Assembly (NCBI RefSeq): GCF_007995095.1
Contig: NZ_VOPY01000003.1
Location: 62,001 to 126,000, forward strand
Direction of reading: 5' to 3'
Source of the DNA: Flavisphingopyxis soli
GTDB taxonomy: Bacteria > Pseudomonadota > Alphaproteobacteria > Sphingomonadales > Sphingomonadaceae
DNA length: 64,000 nt
The position numbers and the translations under genes are program-made. Of this stretch, positions 8,673 through 17,432 are shown piece after piece. Under the pieces are notes generated by a model. It ran no database searches, was not told the DNA's origin, and saw nothing but the letters and a program-made list of their open reading frames with translations. Within the stretch, counting starts at the first letter, position 1; each line of letters starts with the position of its first letter.

Positions 8673-9698
8673 ATGGGCGCGCCGGCATTCGATATGTACC
8701 AACGCGACTTTCCGCGAAGCGACGAAACCGGGGTGATCGTCATCGCCGACGCCGCCTTTCTGCCGCGGCTCGACCAACCGCTGCCCGACGCAATTCGCAT
8801 CGTGCGAACGATCGCGATCGACGGACCGCCGCCGGCCCCCGCCGCGATGCTCGAAAGCGCTTTGGTGTGGATTGGCATTACGCACGCGCCCTCGGATGCA
8901 TGGACGCATGCGCTCCGCACCGAGATCGCGGATCGCCCCGCGACGGCGTTCGTGGTTGAAGCGGTCGGAGCTGCCGCGCTCGACTGGGCGTGGGATGCGC
9001 TCGGCGACAGCCGCTGTACGATCCTTGCCGATCCCACTGCGCTCGACCGCTCGCTCGCACTGCAAGCGGCGTCGAGCGGGTTGGCTGCAGCGGCGTTCGA
9101 CAGCGGCGGCGAAACGCACGCGAACGAGCTGGCGCGCCTGCGCGACGAAGTCGGCCGGATCGCCCATGCGCTGGCCAATCTGACCGACGCGGCGGCCGAT
9201 CGCATGGCGGGAGATGGCGCGGGACCGACCGGCGCATCGGCCGATGGGTCCGGTCTCGCCGGCAATGGCAACGGCAGCGTCGCCGATCCCGCGCGCGGCT
9301 ATGGCTATCAGCCCGCCCTCGATTCATTCAGCGGTCAGCGTCGGGCGGGGGTCACCTCGCTCGATATCCGCAAGATGATCCGGATGCGCCGCCTGCGCGA
9401 CAAGCATTTCCCCAGCGACCTGTTCGGCGATCCGGCGTGGGACATGCTGCTAGACCTGATGGTCGCGCGGATCGACCGCTTGCCGGTTTCGGTGTCGAGC
9501 CTGTGCATCGCATCGGCGGTGCCCGCGACGACCGCGCTGCGCTGGATCAAGACGATGACCGAGGCCGGATTGTTCGAACGGCGCAGCGACCCGAGCGACG
9601 GGCGGCGGGTGTTCATCGCGCTGAGCGACGAAACCGCGCAGGCCATGCATGCCTATTTCGCCGACATGCTGGCAATCGGATCGCTGCTGCCCGCGTAA
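8673..9698 (+). CDS. MarR-type winged-helix regulator with an N-terminal receiver-like region
   Basis: 341 residues from the ATG at 8673, which has AGGGAGG five bases upstream. The first ~140 residues alternate hydrophobic strands and helices (GVIVIADAAFL, AMLESALVWIGI, AFVVEAVG) like a degenerate receiver fold without obvious phosphoacceptor. A likely disordered Gly/Asn/Ser linker follows. The C-terminal ~110 residues are a winged helix: VSVSSLCIASAVPATTALRWIKTMTEAGLFERRSDPSDGRRVFIALS, the MarR recognition helix and wing. Likely a DNA-binding regulator of unknown signal. A 225-bp gap upstream should carry its promoter. Confidence 0.8.
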   Translation: MGAPAFDMYQRDFPRSDETGVIVIADAAFLPRLDQPLPDAIRIVRTIAIDGPPPAPAAMLESALVWIGITHAPSDAWTHALRTEIADRPATAFVVEAVGAAALDWAWDALGDSRCTILADPTALDRSLALQAASSGLAAAAFDSGGETHANELARLRDEVGRIAHALANLTDAAADRMAGDGAGPTGASADGSGLAGNGNGSVADPARGYGYQPALDSFSGQRRAGVTSLDIRKMIRMRRLRDKHFPSDLFGDPAWDMLLDLMVARIDRLPVSVSSLCIASAVPATTALRWIKTMTEAGLFERRSDPSDGRRVFIALSDETAQAMHAYFADMLAIGSLLPA

Positions 9699-9744
9699 GC
9701 CTTGCGCGGCGCGCGCCGCACGGCTAATCGGCGCTTCCCGATAG

Positions 9745-9820
9745 GGGCGCTTAGCTCAGTTGGTAGAGCATCTCGTTTACACCGAGAGGGTCGGCGGTTC
9801 GAGCCCGTCAGCGCCCACCA
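9745..9820 (+). tRNA. tRNA-Val (TAC anticodon)
   Basis: 76 nt with encoded CCA. The acceptor GGGCGCT (9745-9751) pairs with AGCGCCC (9810-9816), discriminator A, then CCA. The D-arm AGCTCAGTTGGTAGAGC and T-arm GGTTCGAGCC are standard. The anticodon stem TCTCG/CGAGA closes the loop TTTACAC with anticodon TAC at 9778-9780. Confidence 0.97.
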
Positions 9821-10038
9821 TCGTCGTTACGACGATGGTCACGCCAGTCGTTTAACATACCGAAAACGACACCGATGACGTATACAGCGGCGAGCAAATA
9901 TGTGAGACCTGTTGTCTCGTAAAATTCAAACATGCCCGTCCGGCTACCAATCTCATTTATAAGATTGATGATAACGAGAGGCGCGATAGCAGCCCATGCC
10001 TCCGGTCCAAACAGAGTCGTTCGAATCCGCCCCCCCAT
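9808..10038 (-). CDS. Small membrane protein, hypothetical
   Basis: 76 residues from an ATG two bases after the acnA stop (TAAAATG), suggesting coupling to acnA. One clear membrane segment (LTYLLAAVYVIGVVFGMLNDW) and a weaker one (WAAIAPLVIINLI), then a basic tail. Its last 13 bases run into the 3' end of the opposite-strand tRNA-Val, which is odd. No family recognised; it may be a chance ORF, though base composition is less GC-rich than its neighbours. Confidence 0.4.
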   Translation of the reverse strand: MGGRIRTTLFGPEAWAAIAPLVIINLINEIGSRTGMFEFYETTGLTYLLAAVYVIGVVFGMLNDWRDHRRNDDGGR

Positions 10039-10039
10039 T

Positions 10040-12802
10040 TTACTGAGCCGCAAGCTTCCTCAGCACATACTGCAGGATGCCGCCGTTATAGTAATATTCG
10101 AGCTCGTTGGCGGTATCGATCCGGCATAGCGTCTCGAACACTTCGCTCGTGCCGTCGGCGCGGGTCACGCGTACGTTGAGCGTCTGGCGCGGCTTTAGAT
10201 CGGCGACGCCTTCGATCGTGAAGCTCTCGTCGCCGGTCAGGCCGAGCGTTGTGCGCGTCACGCCCTCGGCGAACTGCAACGGCAGCACGCCCATGCCAAC
10301 GAGGTTCGACCGGTGGATACGCTCGAAGCTTTCGGCAACGACCGCGCGCACGCCGAGCAGGATCGTGCCCTTGGCGGCCCAGTCGCGGCTCGAGCCGGTG
10401 CCGTATTCCTTGCCGGCGACGACCACGAGAGGCGTGCCATCGGCCTTATGCTTCATCGCGGCGTCATAGATCGCCATCGTCTCGCCGTCGTATCTGGTCA
10501 TGCCGCCTTCGACGCCGGGGACCATTTCGTTCTTGATGCGGATGTTGGCAAAGGTGCCGCGCATCATGACCTCGTGGTTGCCGCGGCGCGAACCGTAGCT
10601 GTTGAAGTCGGTTCGCGCGACCTGGTGCTCCATGAGGTAGCGGCCCGCGGGGCTGGCGACCTTGATCGCGCCGGCGGGCGAGATGTGGTCGGTGGTGATC
10701 GAATCGCCGAGCAGCGCAAGGCACCTGGCATCGCGGATGTCGCCGACGGGCGCGGGGGTCATTTCCATGCCGTCGAAATAGGGCGGGTTGGCGATGTAGG
10801 TCGAACCCGCGCGCCAGGCGTAGGTCGCCGATCCCGCAACGTCGATCGCGCGCCATTTGTCGTCGCCGGTGTAAACCTCGGCATAGCGCGCCATGAACAT
10901 GTCGCGGTTGACGAACTGGTCGACCTTGGCGCGGACTTCGGCATTGGTCGGCCAGATGTCGGCGAGGAAGACGTCGTTGCCGTCGCGGTCCTGCCCGAGA
11001 GGCGTCGAGACCATGTCGGTGGTCACCGAACCCTTCAACGCATAGGCGACGACGAGCGGCGGCGAGGCGAGGAAATTCGCGCGGACGTCCTGTGAAACGC
11101 GGCCTTCGAAGTTGCGGTTGCCCGACAGGACCGATGCGACGACGAGGTTGTTGTCGTTGATCGCCTTCGACAGCGGCGGCGCGAGCGGCCCCGAATTGCC
11201 GATGCACGTCGTGCAGCCATAGCCGACGAGGTTGAAACCGAGCGTGTTGAGCTCTTCCGACAATCCCGCCTTGTCGAGGTAATCGGTGACGACCTGCGAT
11301 CCCGGCGCGAGGCTCGTCTTGACCCACGGCTTGGCGGTGAGGCCGAGCGCGTTGGCCTTTTGGGCAACGAGGCCCGCAGCGATCAGGACGGTGGGGTTCG
11401 AGGTGTTGGTGCAGCTGGTGATCGCGGCGATGACGACGTCGCCGTCGCCGATCGTGCCTTCCTGTCCGGCAGGCGCGACACGGTCGTGCGTCGATGCGCC
11501 ATAGGGATCGGCGCCGCTGTTGGCGCCATCGGCCGCCGCGCCCGCTTCGACGGGGACGCGGACCGCCTTCTCGCGGTTGTAGACGCTGGCGAGATCGCGG
11601 TTGAACAGGTCATCGACGCCGGTCAGCGCGACCTTGTCCTGTGGCCGCTTGGGTCCGGCAAGGCTGGGGACGACGTCGGTCATGTCGAGCTCGAGGCTGT
11701 CGGTGAAGACGAAGTCGCGGTCCTCGCCGGCTTCGCGCCACATGCCCTGTGCGCGGCAATAGGCCTCGACCAGTGCGATCTGTTCCTCCGAGCGGCCGGT
11801 CAGGCGCATGTACTCGATCGTCTTGGCATCGACCGGGAAGAAGCCGCAGGTCGCGCCATATTCGGGTGCCATGTTCGAAATCGTAGCGCGATCGGCGAGG
11901 CTGAGGACGTCGAGCCCGGGGCCGTGGAATTCGACGAAGCGCCCGACGACGCCGTGCGCGCGCAGCATCTGCGTGACGGTCAGCACGAGGTCGGTCGCGG
12001 TGATGCCCTCTGCCATCGCGCCGGTCAGGCGGAAGCCGACGACTTCGGGAATCAGCATCGATACCGGCTGGCCGAGCATCGCGGCCTCGGCCTCGATCCC
12101 GCCGACGCCCCAGCCGAGCACGCCCAGACCATTGACCATCGTCGTGTGGCTGTCGGTGCCGACGCAGGTGTCGGGATAGGCGATCGCCGCGCCCGCGCTG
12201 TCCTTGCCGGTCCATACCGATTGCGCGACGTGCTCGAGATTGACCTGGTGGCAGATGCCGGTGCCCGGGGGCACGACGGCGAAATCGTCGAGCGCCTTCG
12301 ATCCCCATTTGAGGAACTCATAGCGTTCGATGTTGCGTTCATATTCGCGGATGACGTTGTCTTCGAAGGCCTTGGGCGTGCCGAATTCGTCGACCATGAC
12401 CGAGTGATCGATGACAAGGTGAACGGGGACCTGCGGGTTGATCTTGGCCGGATCGCCGCCAAGCGCGGTGATCGCATCGCGCATCGCTGCCAGATCGACG
12501 ACGCACGGTACGCCGGTGAAATCCTGCATCAGCACGCGCGCGGGGCGATACTGGATCTCTTTCGTGCTCTTGGGATCGGCGGCCCAGGCGACGACCGCGG
12601 CGGCGTCTTCGGTGGAAACCGTCGCGCCGCCGTCTTCGAAGCGCAGCATGTTTTCGAGCAGCACCTTCATCGAGAAGGGCAGGCGGTCGATATTGGCCTG
12701 TGCGTTTCCGCCCAGAGCCGCGGCGGCCCTGGCGAAGCTGTAATAGCCGTAGGATGCGTCGCCGACGGTGAGGGTGTCGCGGGTGTTGAGGGTATCGGTC
12801 AT
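10040..12802 (-). CDS. acnA: Aconitate hydratase A
   Basis: 920 residues from MTDTLNTRDTLTVGD, the usual length for AcnA/IRP-type aconitase. The 4Fe-4S cysteines are visible in ITSCTNTSNP and the GYGCTTCIGNSGP block; substrate-binding stretches include the YPDTCVGTDSHTTMVNGLGVLGWGVGGIEAE and YGTGSSRDWAAKG segments. It isomerises citrate to isocitrate in the TCA cycle. An AGGTGG element precedes the ATG. It is transcribed alone or with the small membrane ORF downstream. Confidence 0.97.
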   Translation of the reverse strand: MTDTLNTRDTLTVGDASYGYYSFARAAAALGGNAQANIDRLPFSMKVLLENMLRFEDGGATVSTEDAAAVVAWAADPKSTKEIQYRPARVLMQDFTGVPCVVDLAAMRDAITALGGDPAKINPQVPVHLVIDHSVMVDEFGTPKAFEDNVIREYERNIERYEFLKWGSKALDDFAVVPPGTGICHQVNLEHVAQSVWTGKDSAGAAIAYPDTCVGTDSHTTMVNGLGVLGWGVGGIEAEAAMLGQPVSMLIPEVVGFRLTGAMAEGITATDLVLTVTQMLRAHGVVGRFVEFHGPGLDVLSLADRATISNMAPEYGATCGFFPVDAKTIEYMRLTGRSEEQIALVEAYCRAQGMWREAGEDRDFVFTDSLELDMTDVVPSLAGPKRPQDKVALTGVDDLFNRDLASVYNREKAVRVPVEAGAAADGANSGADPYGASTHDRVAPAGQEGTIGDGDVVIAAITSCTNTSNPTVLIAAGLVAQKANALGLTAKPWVKTSLAPGSQVVTDYLDKAGLSEELNTLGFNLVGYGCTTCIGNSGPLAPPLSKAINDNNLVVASVLSGNRNFEGRVSQDVRANFLASPPLVVAYALKGSVTTDMVSTPLGQDRDGNDVFLADIWPTNAEVRAKVDQFVNRDMFMARYAEVYTGDDKWRAIDVAGSATYAWRAGSTYIANPPYFDGMEMTPAPVGDIRDARCLALLGDSITTDHISPAGAIKVASPAGRYLMEHQVARTDFNSYGSRRGNHEVMMRGTFANIRIKNEMVPGVEGGMTRYDGETMAIYDAAMKHKADGTPLVVVAGKEYGTGSSRDWAAKGTILLGVRAVVAESFERIHRSNLVGMGVLPLQFAEGVTRTTLGLTGDESFTIEGVADLKPRQTLNVRVTRADGTSEVFETLCRIDTANELEYYYNGGILQYVLRKLAAQ

Positions 12803-13223
12803 GAGGGGCCACCTGTCTTCGTTGGGCCGTCGCACGCGGTGGCATCGGCAACGCGACCCGGTCGCTGTTTCAGCGAAGGGAAGGGCGACCCATCCGGCAC
12901 GAAAGCAAGGGATTCGTGAGTTGCCCGCGCTCTAGCAGGGGGAGGGGGATCGGGGAAGGGGGTGGTACGGGTAATCCGCGCCGCCCGGCTGGACCACCTG
13001 CCTTCGAGCGAACCGCGCATGCGAGGCATTCCACGTCGGTTTAATCCGGCATCGCGGCGATTTCGCGCAAGACCTGACCTTAAGTGTGGTAGCTACGACA
13101 GGCGCCAGCAGAGAACGTCCTGCGCCTGAAGCAAAAACCCAATTTTGCGCCACTCCGATCTTGCCGACCCACCCGGACTTTTCCGCGCACCGCGGTCCCC
13201 CGGCCCGCCCCAGAGAGGCTGTT
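12803..13223. other. Intergenic region between acnA and a histidine kinase
   Basis: 421 bp with divergent genes on both sides, so it should hold two promoters. A short hairpin-forming repeat lies at 12858-12902 (listed separately). I see no convincing coding sequence, tRNA or riboswitch. Confidence 0.5.
12858..12902. repeat. Short dispersed repeat, copy 1
   Basis: Begins CCGGTCGCTG, contains a TCGCTG-TTT-CAGCGA hairpin and ends GACCCATCCGGCACGA. It matches 14351-14396 closely with a few differences. The two copies bracket the HisKA_2 kinase gene. Confidence 0.7.
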
Positions 13224-14294
13224 ATGCCTTCCGATCTCACGCCATTTCTCGACCCGGCGGTCAGCCTCGCCCAGGCCATGGTGACGACGTCCGATACGCC
13301 GTTGCTGATGCTCGACGGCGATCTGACAGTGCTTGCCGCCAGCAGCACGTTTTGCCGTGCGTTCGGGCTCGAAGCGGCACGGGTCGTGGGCAATTCGGTG
13401 CTCGCGATGGGCGACGGCGAATGGGCCTTGCCGCGCCTCGAATCGCTGCTCACCGCGACCAGTTCGGGCGGCGCCGATGTCGATAAATACGAGATGGACC
13501 TGAAGGGTCGCGACGGTGGCGAGGCGCGCAGTCTCGAACTGTCGGCGCATAAACTCGATTACGGCAAGACCGACACCATCCGCATGCTGCTCTCGGTTGC
13601 CGACACGACCGTCGCCCGCGCCTCTGCGAAGGAGCTGAAGCTGCTGGTCGCCGATAACCTGCTCCTGTTGCAGGAAGTCCAGCACAGGGTTGCCAACAGC
13701 CTACAGATCATCGCCTCGGTGTTGATGCAGTCGGCGCGCCGGGTGACCAATGACGAAACTCGCAGCCATTTGCAGATGGCGCAGAATCGCGTGCTGTCGA
13801 TCGCTGCGATCCAGGAGCAATTGTCGCAAAAGGGCGCCGACGATGTGGCGCTGCGGCCCTATCTTGCCCAGCTCTGCCTCAGCCTCGGGGCGTCGATGAT
13901 CGCCGATCCGGAGCTGCTCTCGATCGAGACCGATGTCGACGACGTCAGCGTTCCCGCGGCGATATCGGTCAGCCTTGGCCTGATCGTCACCGAACTGGTC
14001 ATCAATTCGCTCAAGCACGCCTATCCGATCGATTCGGGCGGCACGATCACCGTCCGCTACACGGTCGCGAACGGCTGCTGGAGTCTGGAGGTTGCAGACG
14101 ACGGCGTTGGCATGCGCAAGAAGAAGGGCCCGGCCAGGGCGGGCCTCGGCACGAGCATCATCGAGGCCCTGTCACGCCAGCTCCAGGCGCGGATCGTCAT
14201 GACCGACCGGCAACCGGGCACCAGCGTCCTCATCGTCCATGAGATCCCCAGCATTACCGGCGCTGACCCGATGCCGGTGATGAATGCTGTCTAG
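13224..14294 (+). CDS. HisKA_2-family sensor histidine kinase with PAS domain
   Basis: 356 residues from the ATG at 13224, which has AGAGAGG upstream; a longer reading from 13086 adds an unlikely N-terminus. Residues ~20-130 form a PAS-like sensor (DTPLLMLDGDLTVLAASSTFCRAFG). The HisKA_2 dimerisation block LLQEVQHRVANSLQIIASVL carries the phospho-histidine at about residue 154, followed by an ATPase domain with N-box VTELVINSLKHAYP and G-box DDGVG and GLGTSIIEAL. No membrane segment, so a cytosolic sensor. No response regulator lies next to it; in sphingomonads such kinases often feed PhyR and the general stress response, which is inference. Confidence 0.88.
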   Translation: MPSDLTPFLDPAVSLAQAMVTTSDTPLLMLDGDLTVLAASSTFCRAFGLEAARVVGNSVLAMGDGEWALPRLESLLTATSSGGADVDKYEMDLKGRDGGEARSLELSAHKLDYGKTDTIRMLLSVADTTVARASAKELKLLVADNLLLLQEVQHRVANSLQIIASVLMQSARRVTNDETRSHLQMAQNRVLSIAAIQEQLSQKGADDVALRPYLAQLCLSLGASMIADPELLSIETDVDDVSVPAAISVSLGLIVTELVINSLKHAYPIDSGGTITVRYTVANGCWSLEVADDGVGMRKKKGPARAGLGTSIIEALSRQLQARIVMTDRQPGTSVLIVHEIPSITGADPMPVMNAV

Positions 14295-14350
14295 GCGGGC
14301 ATCTCCCTTCGCTGCACCGCCGCCGAGCGCGGCGGCATCGGAAGGACGCC

Positions 14351-14396
14351 CCGGTCGCTAGCGCGGCGAAGGGGAAGCGCGACCCATCCCGCACGA
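14351..14396. repeat. Short dispersed repeat, copy 2
   Basis: Near-identical partner of 12858-12902: begins CCGGTCGCTA, ends GACCCATCCCGCACGA, same order of blocks with changes in the hairpin loop. It lies 57 bp after the kinase gene. Confidence 0.7.
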
Positions 14397-14478
14397 GGTT
14401 GAGCAAAAGCGTACAGAGCTTGAGCTAAAAGAGAGCGAGGTCTTGCGGTCAGCGCTGGCGAGCCGCAAGGACCTGCCG

Positions 14479-15633
14479 ATGGACCAAATCAAGACACTGG
14501 AGACAGAGCGCACGCGCTTGCGTCTCACCTGCCGCCATCTTTCTGGTGGCGGGCCAACACATCCAGCCGACGAATTCGACGCGATCGCTGCGTGGCTGCG
14601 CGAACATGGCGACCAGGGCTCCAAGGAAGACCTGACGCCTGGGGTGCAGCCAGACGTGTACGGGAAGGGCGCGCTTGTTGAAGACTTCGAGGCGGAAGTC
14701 GCTGCGCTCTTTGGCATGCCGGCCGCGCGCTTCATGCCTTCGGGATGCATGGCTCAGCCGATCGCTCTTCGCATCTGGAGCGAGCGGGCAGGTAACCCAA
14801 CCACAGCCTTCCATCCGACCTCGCACCTCCAGTTGCACGAAGAGCTCGGTTACCGATATCTCCATGGCCTCAGCGCGCACTTGATTGGCGATCCAGGCCG
14901 ACCAACGACAGCAGCCGATGTGCAAGCAGTCCTCGCTCCCGGCGGTGCTGCTCACGAAACAGGCCTCGCTAGCCTGCTAGTCGAGCTTCCAGCCCGCGAA
15001 ATCGGCGGCCAATTGCCGACGTGGGAAGAATTGGTCGAGCTAAGTGAGCTTTGTCGAGACCAGGGCATTCGCCTGCACCTTGATGGTGCGCGCGTGTGGC
15101 AAGCAGGGCCAGCTTACGGGCGCAGCCTGTCTGGGATCGCCGCTCTTTTCGATTCCGTTTATATCTCTTTTTACAAGGACGTTGGCGCGCTTCCTGGTGC
15201 GATGCTGCTCGGGTCCCAGGACTTTATCGACGAGGCAGCAACCTGGCAGAGACGGCAGGGCGGAACATTATACACGGCTGTGGCCAACATCGTTTCTGCA
15301 CGCATGCACCTTGCCGATTGCCTCGAACGTATGCCGCTGTTGATTGAACGTGCCCGAAAGGTCGCGGCGCTCTTTAGCGTCCATGCGCGCGCATGCGTGA
15401 TACCTGACGCTCCGCAAACGAGCATGTTTCATCTCAGGCTGGAAGGCGAGGAGGATGAGCTACTGGAGGCTCGTGACCGCGTTGCGCGAGAATTGGGCAT
15501 TTGGCTTTTTGGTAATCTGAAGCAGATCGATGGGGAGACGGCGATGCGAACCGAACTTTCCATGGGCACATCAAGCCTGACCTTGGGCGATGACGAACTG
15601 GTCGCCGCAATCGCTCTGCTGTTTCGAAGATAG
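14479..15633 (+). CDS. Threonine-aldolase / beta-eliminating-lyase family PLP enzyme
   Basis: 384 residues from the ATG at 14479 (AAGGA nine bases upstream; a TTG at 14443 is the longer option). Fold-type I PLP enzyme: DVYGKGALVEDFEAEVAALFG at the N-terminus, HLDGARVWQAGPAYG with the PLP-pyridine aspartate, and SFYKDVGALPGAML with the Schiff-base lysine. Likely low-specificity aldol cleavage of L-threonine or a related beta-hydroxy amino acid. Its codon use is less GC-biased than that of the neighbours, so it may have been acquired. No partner genes. Confidence 0.85.
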   Translation: MDQIKTLETERTRLRLTCRHLSGGGPTHPADEFDAIAAWLREHGDQGSKEDLTPGVQPDVYGKGALVEDFEAEVAALFGMPAARFMPSGCMAQPIALRIWSERAGNPTTAFHPTSHLQLHEELGYRYLHGLSAHLIGDPGRPTTAADVQAVLAPGGAAHETGLASLLVELPAREIGGQLPTWEELVELSELCRDQGIRLHLDGARVWQAGPAYGRSLSGIAALFDSVYISFYKDVGALPGAMLLGSQDFIDEAATWQRRQGGTLYTAVANIVSARMHLADCLERMPLLIERARKVAALFSVHARACVIPDAPQTSMFHLRLEGEEDELLEARDRVARELGIWLFGNLKQIDGETAMRTELSMGTSSLTLGDDELVAAIALLFRR

Positions 15634-15907
15634 CAAGAAGGACTGCGTGGCCAACTAATCTTATGCTTTTTGCGGGCGTTGGATGACCGGATCTGGATCG
15701 TTAGGCGCACAGCAGCTGGCGGCCCAGAAGCAGCCATTTTGTGCCCGGATTTGTTCCGTTTGCGTTTAGCCAAATGCCCGTTTTCGCTCGAAACCTCAAA
15801 TATCGTGCCCCGTCGACGACAAAGATGGGCACTCAGATCGCCGGAATGTTGGGGCCAATTCACGGCGCCCCTCTAAACCGCCGCGACCGTTCGTCTCTGT
15901 CTTTCCA

Positions 15908-16294
15908 TTACGGCCGAAAATGCCTGGTCCGTTCCACAAGCTGGGTCATTTGCGTCGCCGCGTGAATGGTCAAGGGATGCTGTGTGTTTTCAGGACGCGG
16001 CGAAATGAATTCGGCCATCTGGGCAATCTGCCCCAGTTGGTCCTCTGACGCGGTCGACAGCAGGCTAATCAGGATGTTCTCCAAAGCGATGACCCGTATC
16101 CGCAGTTGGATTAGCTCGGCATCCGAAAGCGGCGGGATATCCCATTTATCGCACGCCGCGGCCAAGTTTTCCTGAGGACCGCAAGGCGTCGCGCCACCCT
16201 CGTCATCCCACCGCGAAAGCGCACTCTTCCTGTTGTCGCCAGTCATTTCTTTGGCTCCCGTATTTCCGACGCTCAAACTGACAGGTTCCATCAC
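15908..16294 (-). CDS. Hypothetical protein
   Basis: 128 residues, no family recognised. Soluble; a central helical segment (DAELIQLRIRVIALENILISLLSTASEDQLGQIAQMAEFI) could form a coiled coil, and the ends look disordered. The 270 bp between it and the convergent aldolase gene hold nothing I can identify. Probably a real but lineage-restricted gene. Confidence 0.6.
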   Translation of the reverse strand: MMEPVSLSVGNTGAKEMTGDNRKSALSRWDDEGGATPCGPQENLAAACDKWDIPPLSDAELIQLRIRVIALENILISLLSTASEDQLGQIAQMAEFISPRPENTQHPLTIHAATQMTQLVERTRHFRP

Positions 16295-16529
16295 GCTTTT
16301 CCAGAAATGGTTGCTGCAATCATTTGGTGTCGACCGCCGGATTCGAGCACATTATGTGTTCGAAGCAGCCTTTTCAGCTGGCGACCCAATCGCGGTCATA
16401 ACGCTGTAAAAAGATACGTGGTCAGTTCGTCGCTTTGGCTTCCAGGCAGTTGAGCGCTCGCCTTACTATCGACCGTTGTTAAGTCGCTGTCGTGGCGCTA
16501 GCTTTCCACACAGCAGGGGAGCGGGCAAG

Positions 16530-17351
16530 ATGTACGGAATTACACGGCGGTCGTTAACGATCGCCCTCATTTTCACCGGCCTCTCCGCCCTCGCGACATA
16601 CGCCGCGCTGATCGCACTTGGCCCCGACTGGGCGCGCTATCTTCCCGCTTCGTGCACCGCGACGCATTGTTTCTGTGAATTCCCGCGCCCCGGCGCGCTC
16701 GTCGTCCAGCCGGCGGCGACGTGGTCTTCGTTTGCCTATGTGCTGGTTGGCTGGCTGATGATCGGGTCGGCGGGGGCCTTCGGGGCGGCTGGCGCGCGGG
16801 AGGCGGGGTCGGCGATGCCTCCGCTGGCGATGCGAGCCCTGGGCGTGACCGCGATCATCGTCGGCGTCGGGTCGGCGCTGATGCACGCGACTTTGACCTT
16901 GTGGGGGCAGTTCCTCGACGTCGTCGGCATGTACCTGATCGGGTCGTTCGAGCTGGTCTGGGCGCTGGCGCGCTGGCGGCGGATTCGCGAGGGGCGGGCG
17001 ATAGCCTTGTTCGCGTCGCTGTGCGTCGTGCTGATCGCGCTGCTGATCGTTGCGCCCGAAGTGCGCCGCTGGCTGTTCGCGGTGCTGCTGCTCGTCGCGA
17101 TATGCGTCGAGCTGGTCTTTGCGAGGCCGCTGCGCCCCGGCGTGCGCTTGCGGCTGTTCCTCTATGGCCTGCTCGCGATGACCGTCGCCTTCGTGATCTG
17201 GATCCTCGACCAGAACGGGACGCTCTGCGCGCCGCACAGCCTGGTCCAGGGCCACGCCGTCTGGCACCTGCTCGGCGCGCTCTCGCTGTGGCTGCTGTTC
17301 GCCTATTACCGCAGCGAGCGGGCGGTGCCACAGGGGACCGGTCCAGTTTAG
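16530..17351 (+). CDS. Alkaline-ceramidase-like membrane protein (CREST family)
   Basis: 273 residues from the ATG at 16530 (AGGGGAG upstream). About seven membrane segments. CREST/alkaline-ceramidase marks are the early CTATHCFCEFP block, the GVGSALMHATLTLWGQFLDVVGMY helix with Ser, His and Asp, and the late HAVWHLLGAL with the H-x3-H zinc pair. These residues form the metal-dependent amidase site in the family. A role in hydrolysing ceramide-like amides is plausible because sphingomonads make glycosphingolipids, but the substrate is inferred. It sits alone upstream of a diguanylate cyclase. Confidence 0.82.
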   Translation: MYGITRRSLTIALIFTGLSALATYAALIALGPDWARYLPASCTATHCFCEFPRPGALVVQPAATWSSFAYVLVGWLMIGSAGAFGAAGAREAGSAMPPLAMRALGVTAIIVGVGSALMHATLTLWGQFLDVVGMYLIGSFELVWALARWRRIREGRAIALFASLCVVLIALLIVAPEVRRWLFAVLLLVAICVELVFARPLRPGVRLRLFLYGLLAMTVAFVIWILDQNGTLCAPHSLVQGHAVWHLLGALSLWLLFAYYRSERAVPQGTGPV

Positions 17352-17394
17352 CGCTGTCCTGCGAACTTTCGCGCGGCAAAATCGTTTCGTGCGA

Positions 17395-17409
17395 TTAACC
17401 CATGTTTAG
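17395..17409. promoter_or_regulatory. Possible CtrA-type site
   Basis: TTAA-N7-TTAG, one mismatch from the TTAA-N7-TTAA consensus of the alphaproteobacterial cell-cycle regulator CtrA. It ends 23 bp before the diguanylate cyclase start. Such near-matches also occur by chance. Confidence 0.3.
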
Positions 17410-17432
17410 GTACCGCGTGCTATCGCGCCGGC

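Noticed and set aside
9817-9839. Hairpin formed by the tRNA CCA end and downstream bases as a terminator
   Set aside because: ACCATCGTCG-TTA-CGACGATGGT is a perfect stem but has no T-run; it could be a processing feature, too weak to call.
11360-12919. 519-codon plus-strand ORF opposite acnA
   Set aside because: Shadow of aconitase; no family features.
15670-15876. 68-codon plus-strand ORF after the aldolase gene
   Set aside because: No ribosome-binding site and no protein-like pattern.
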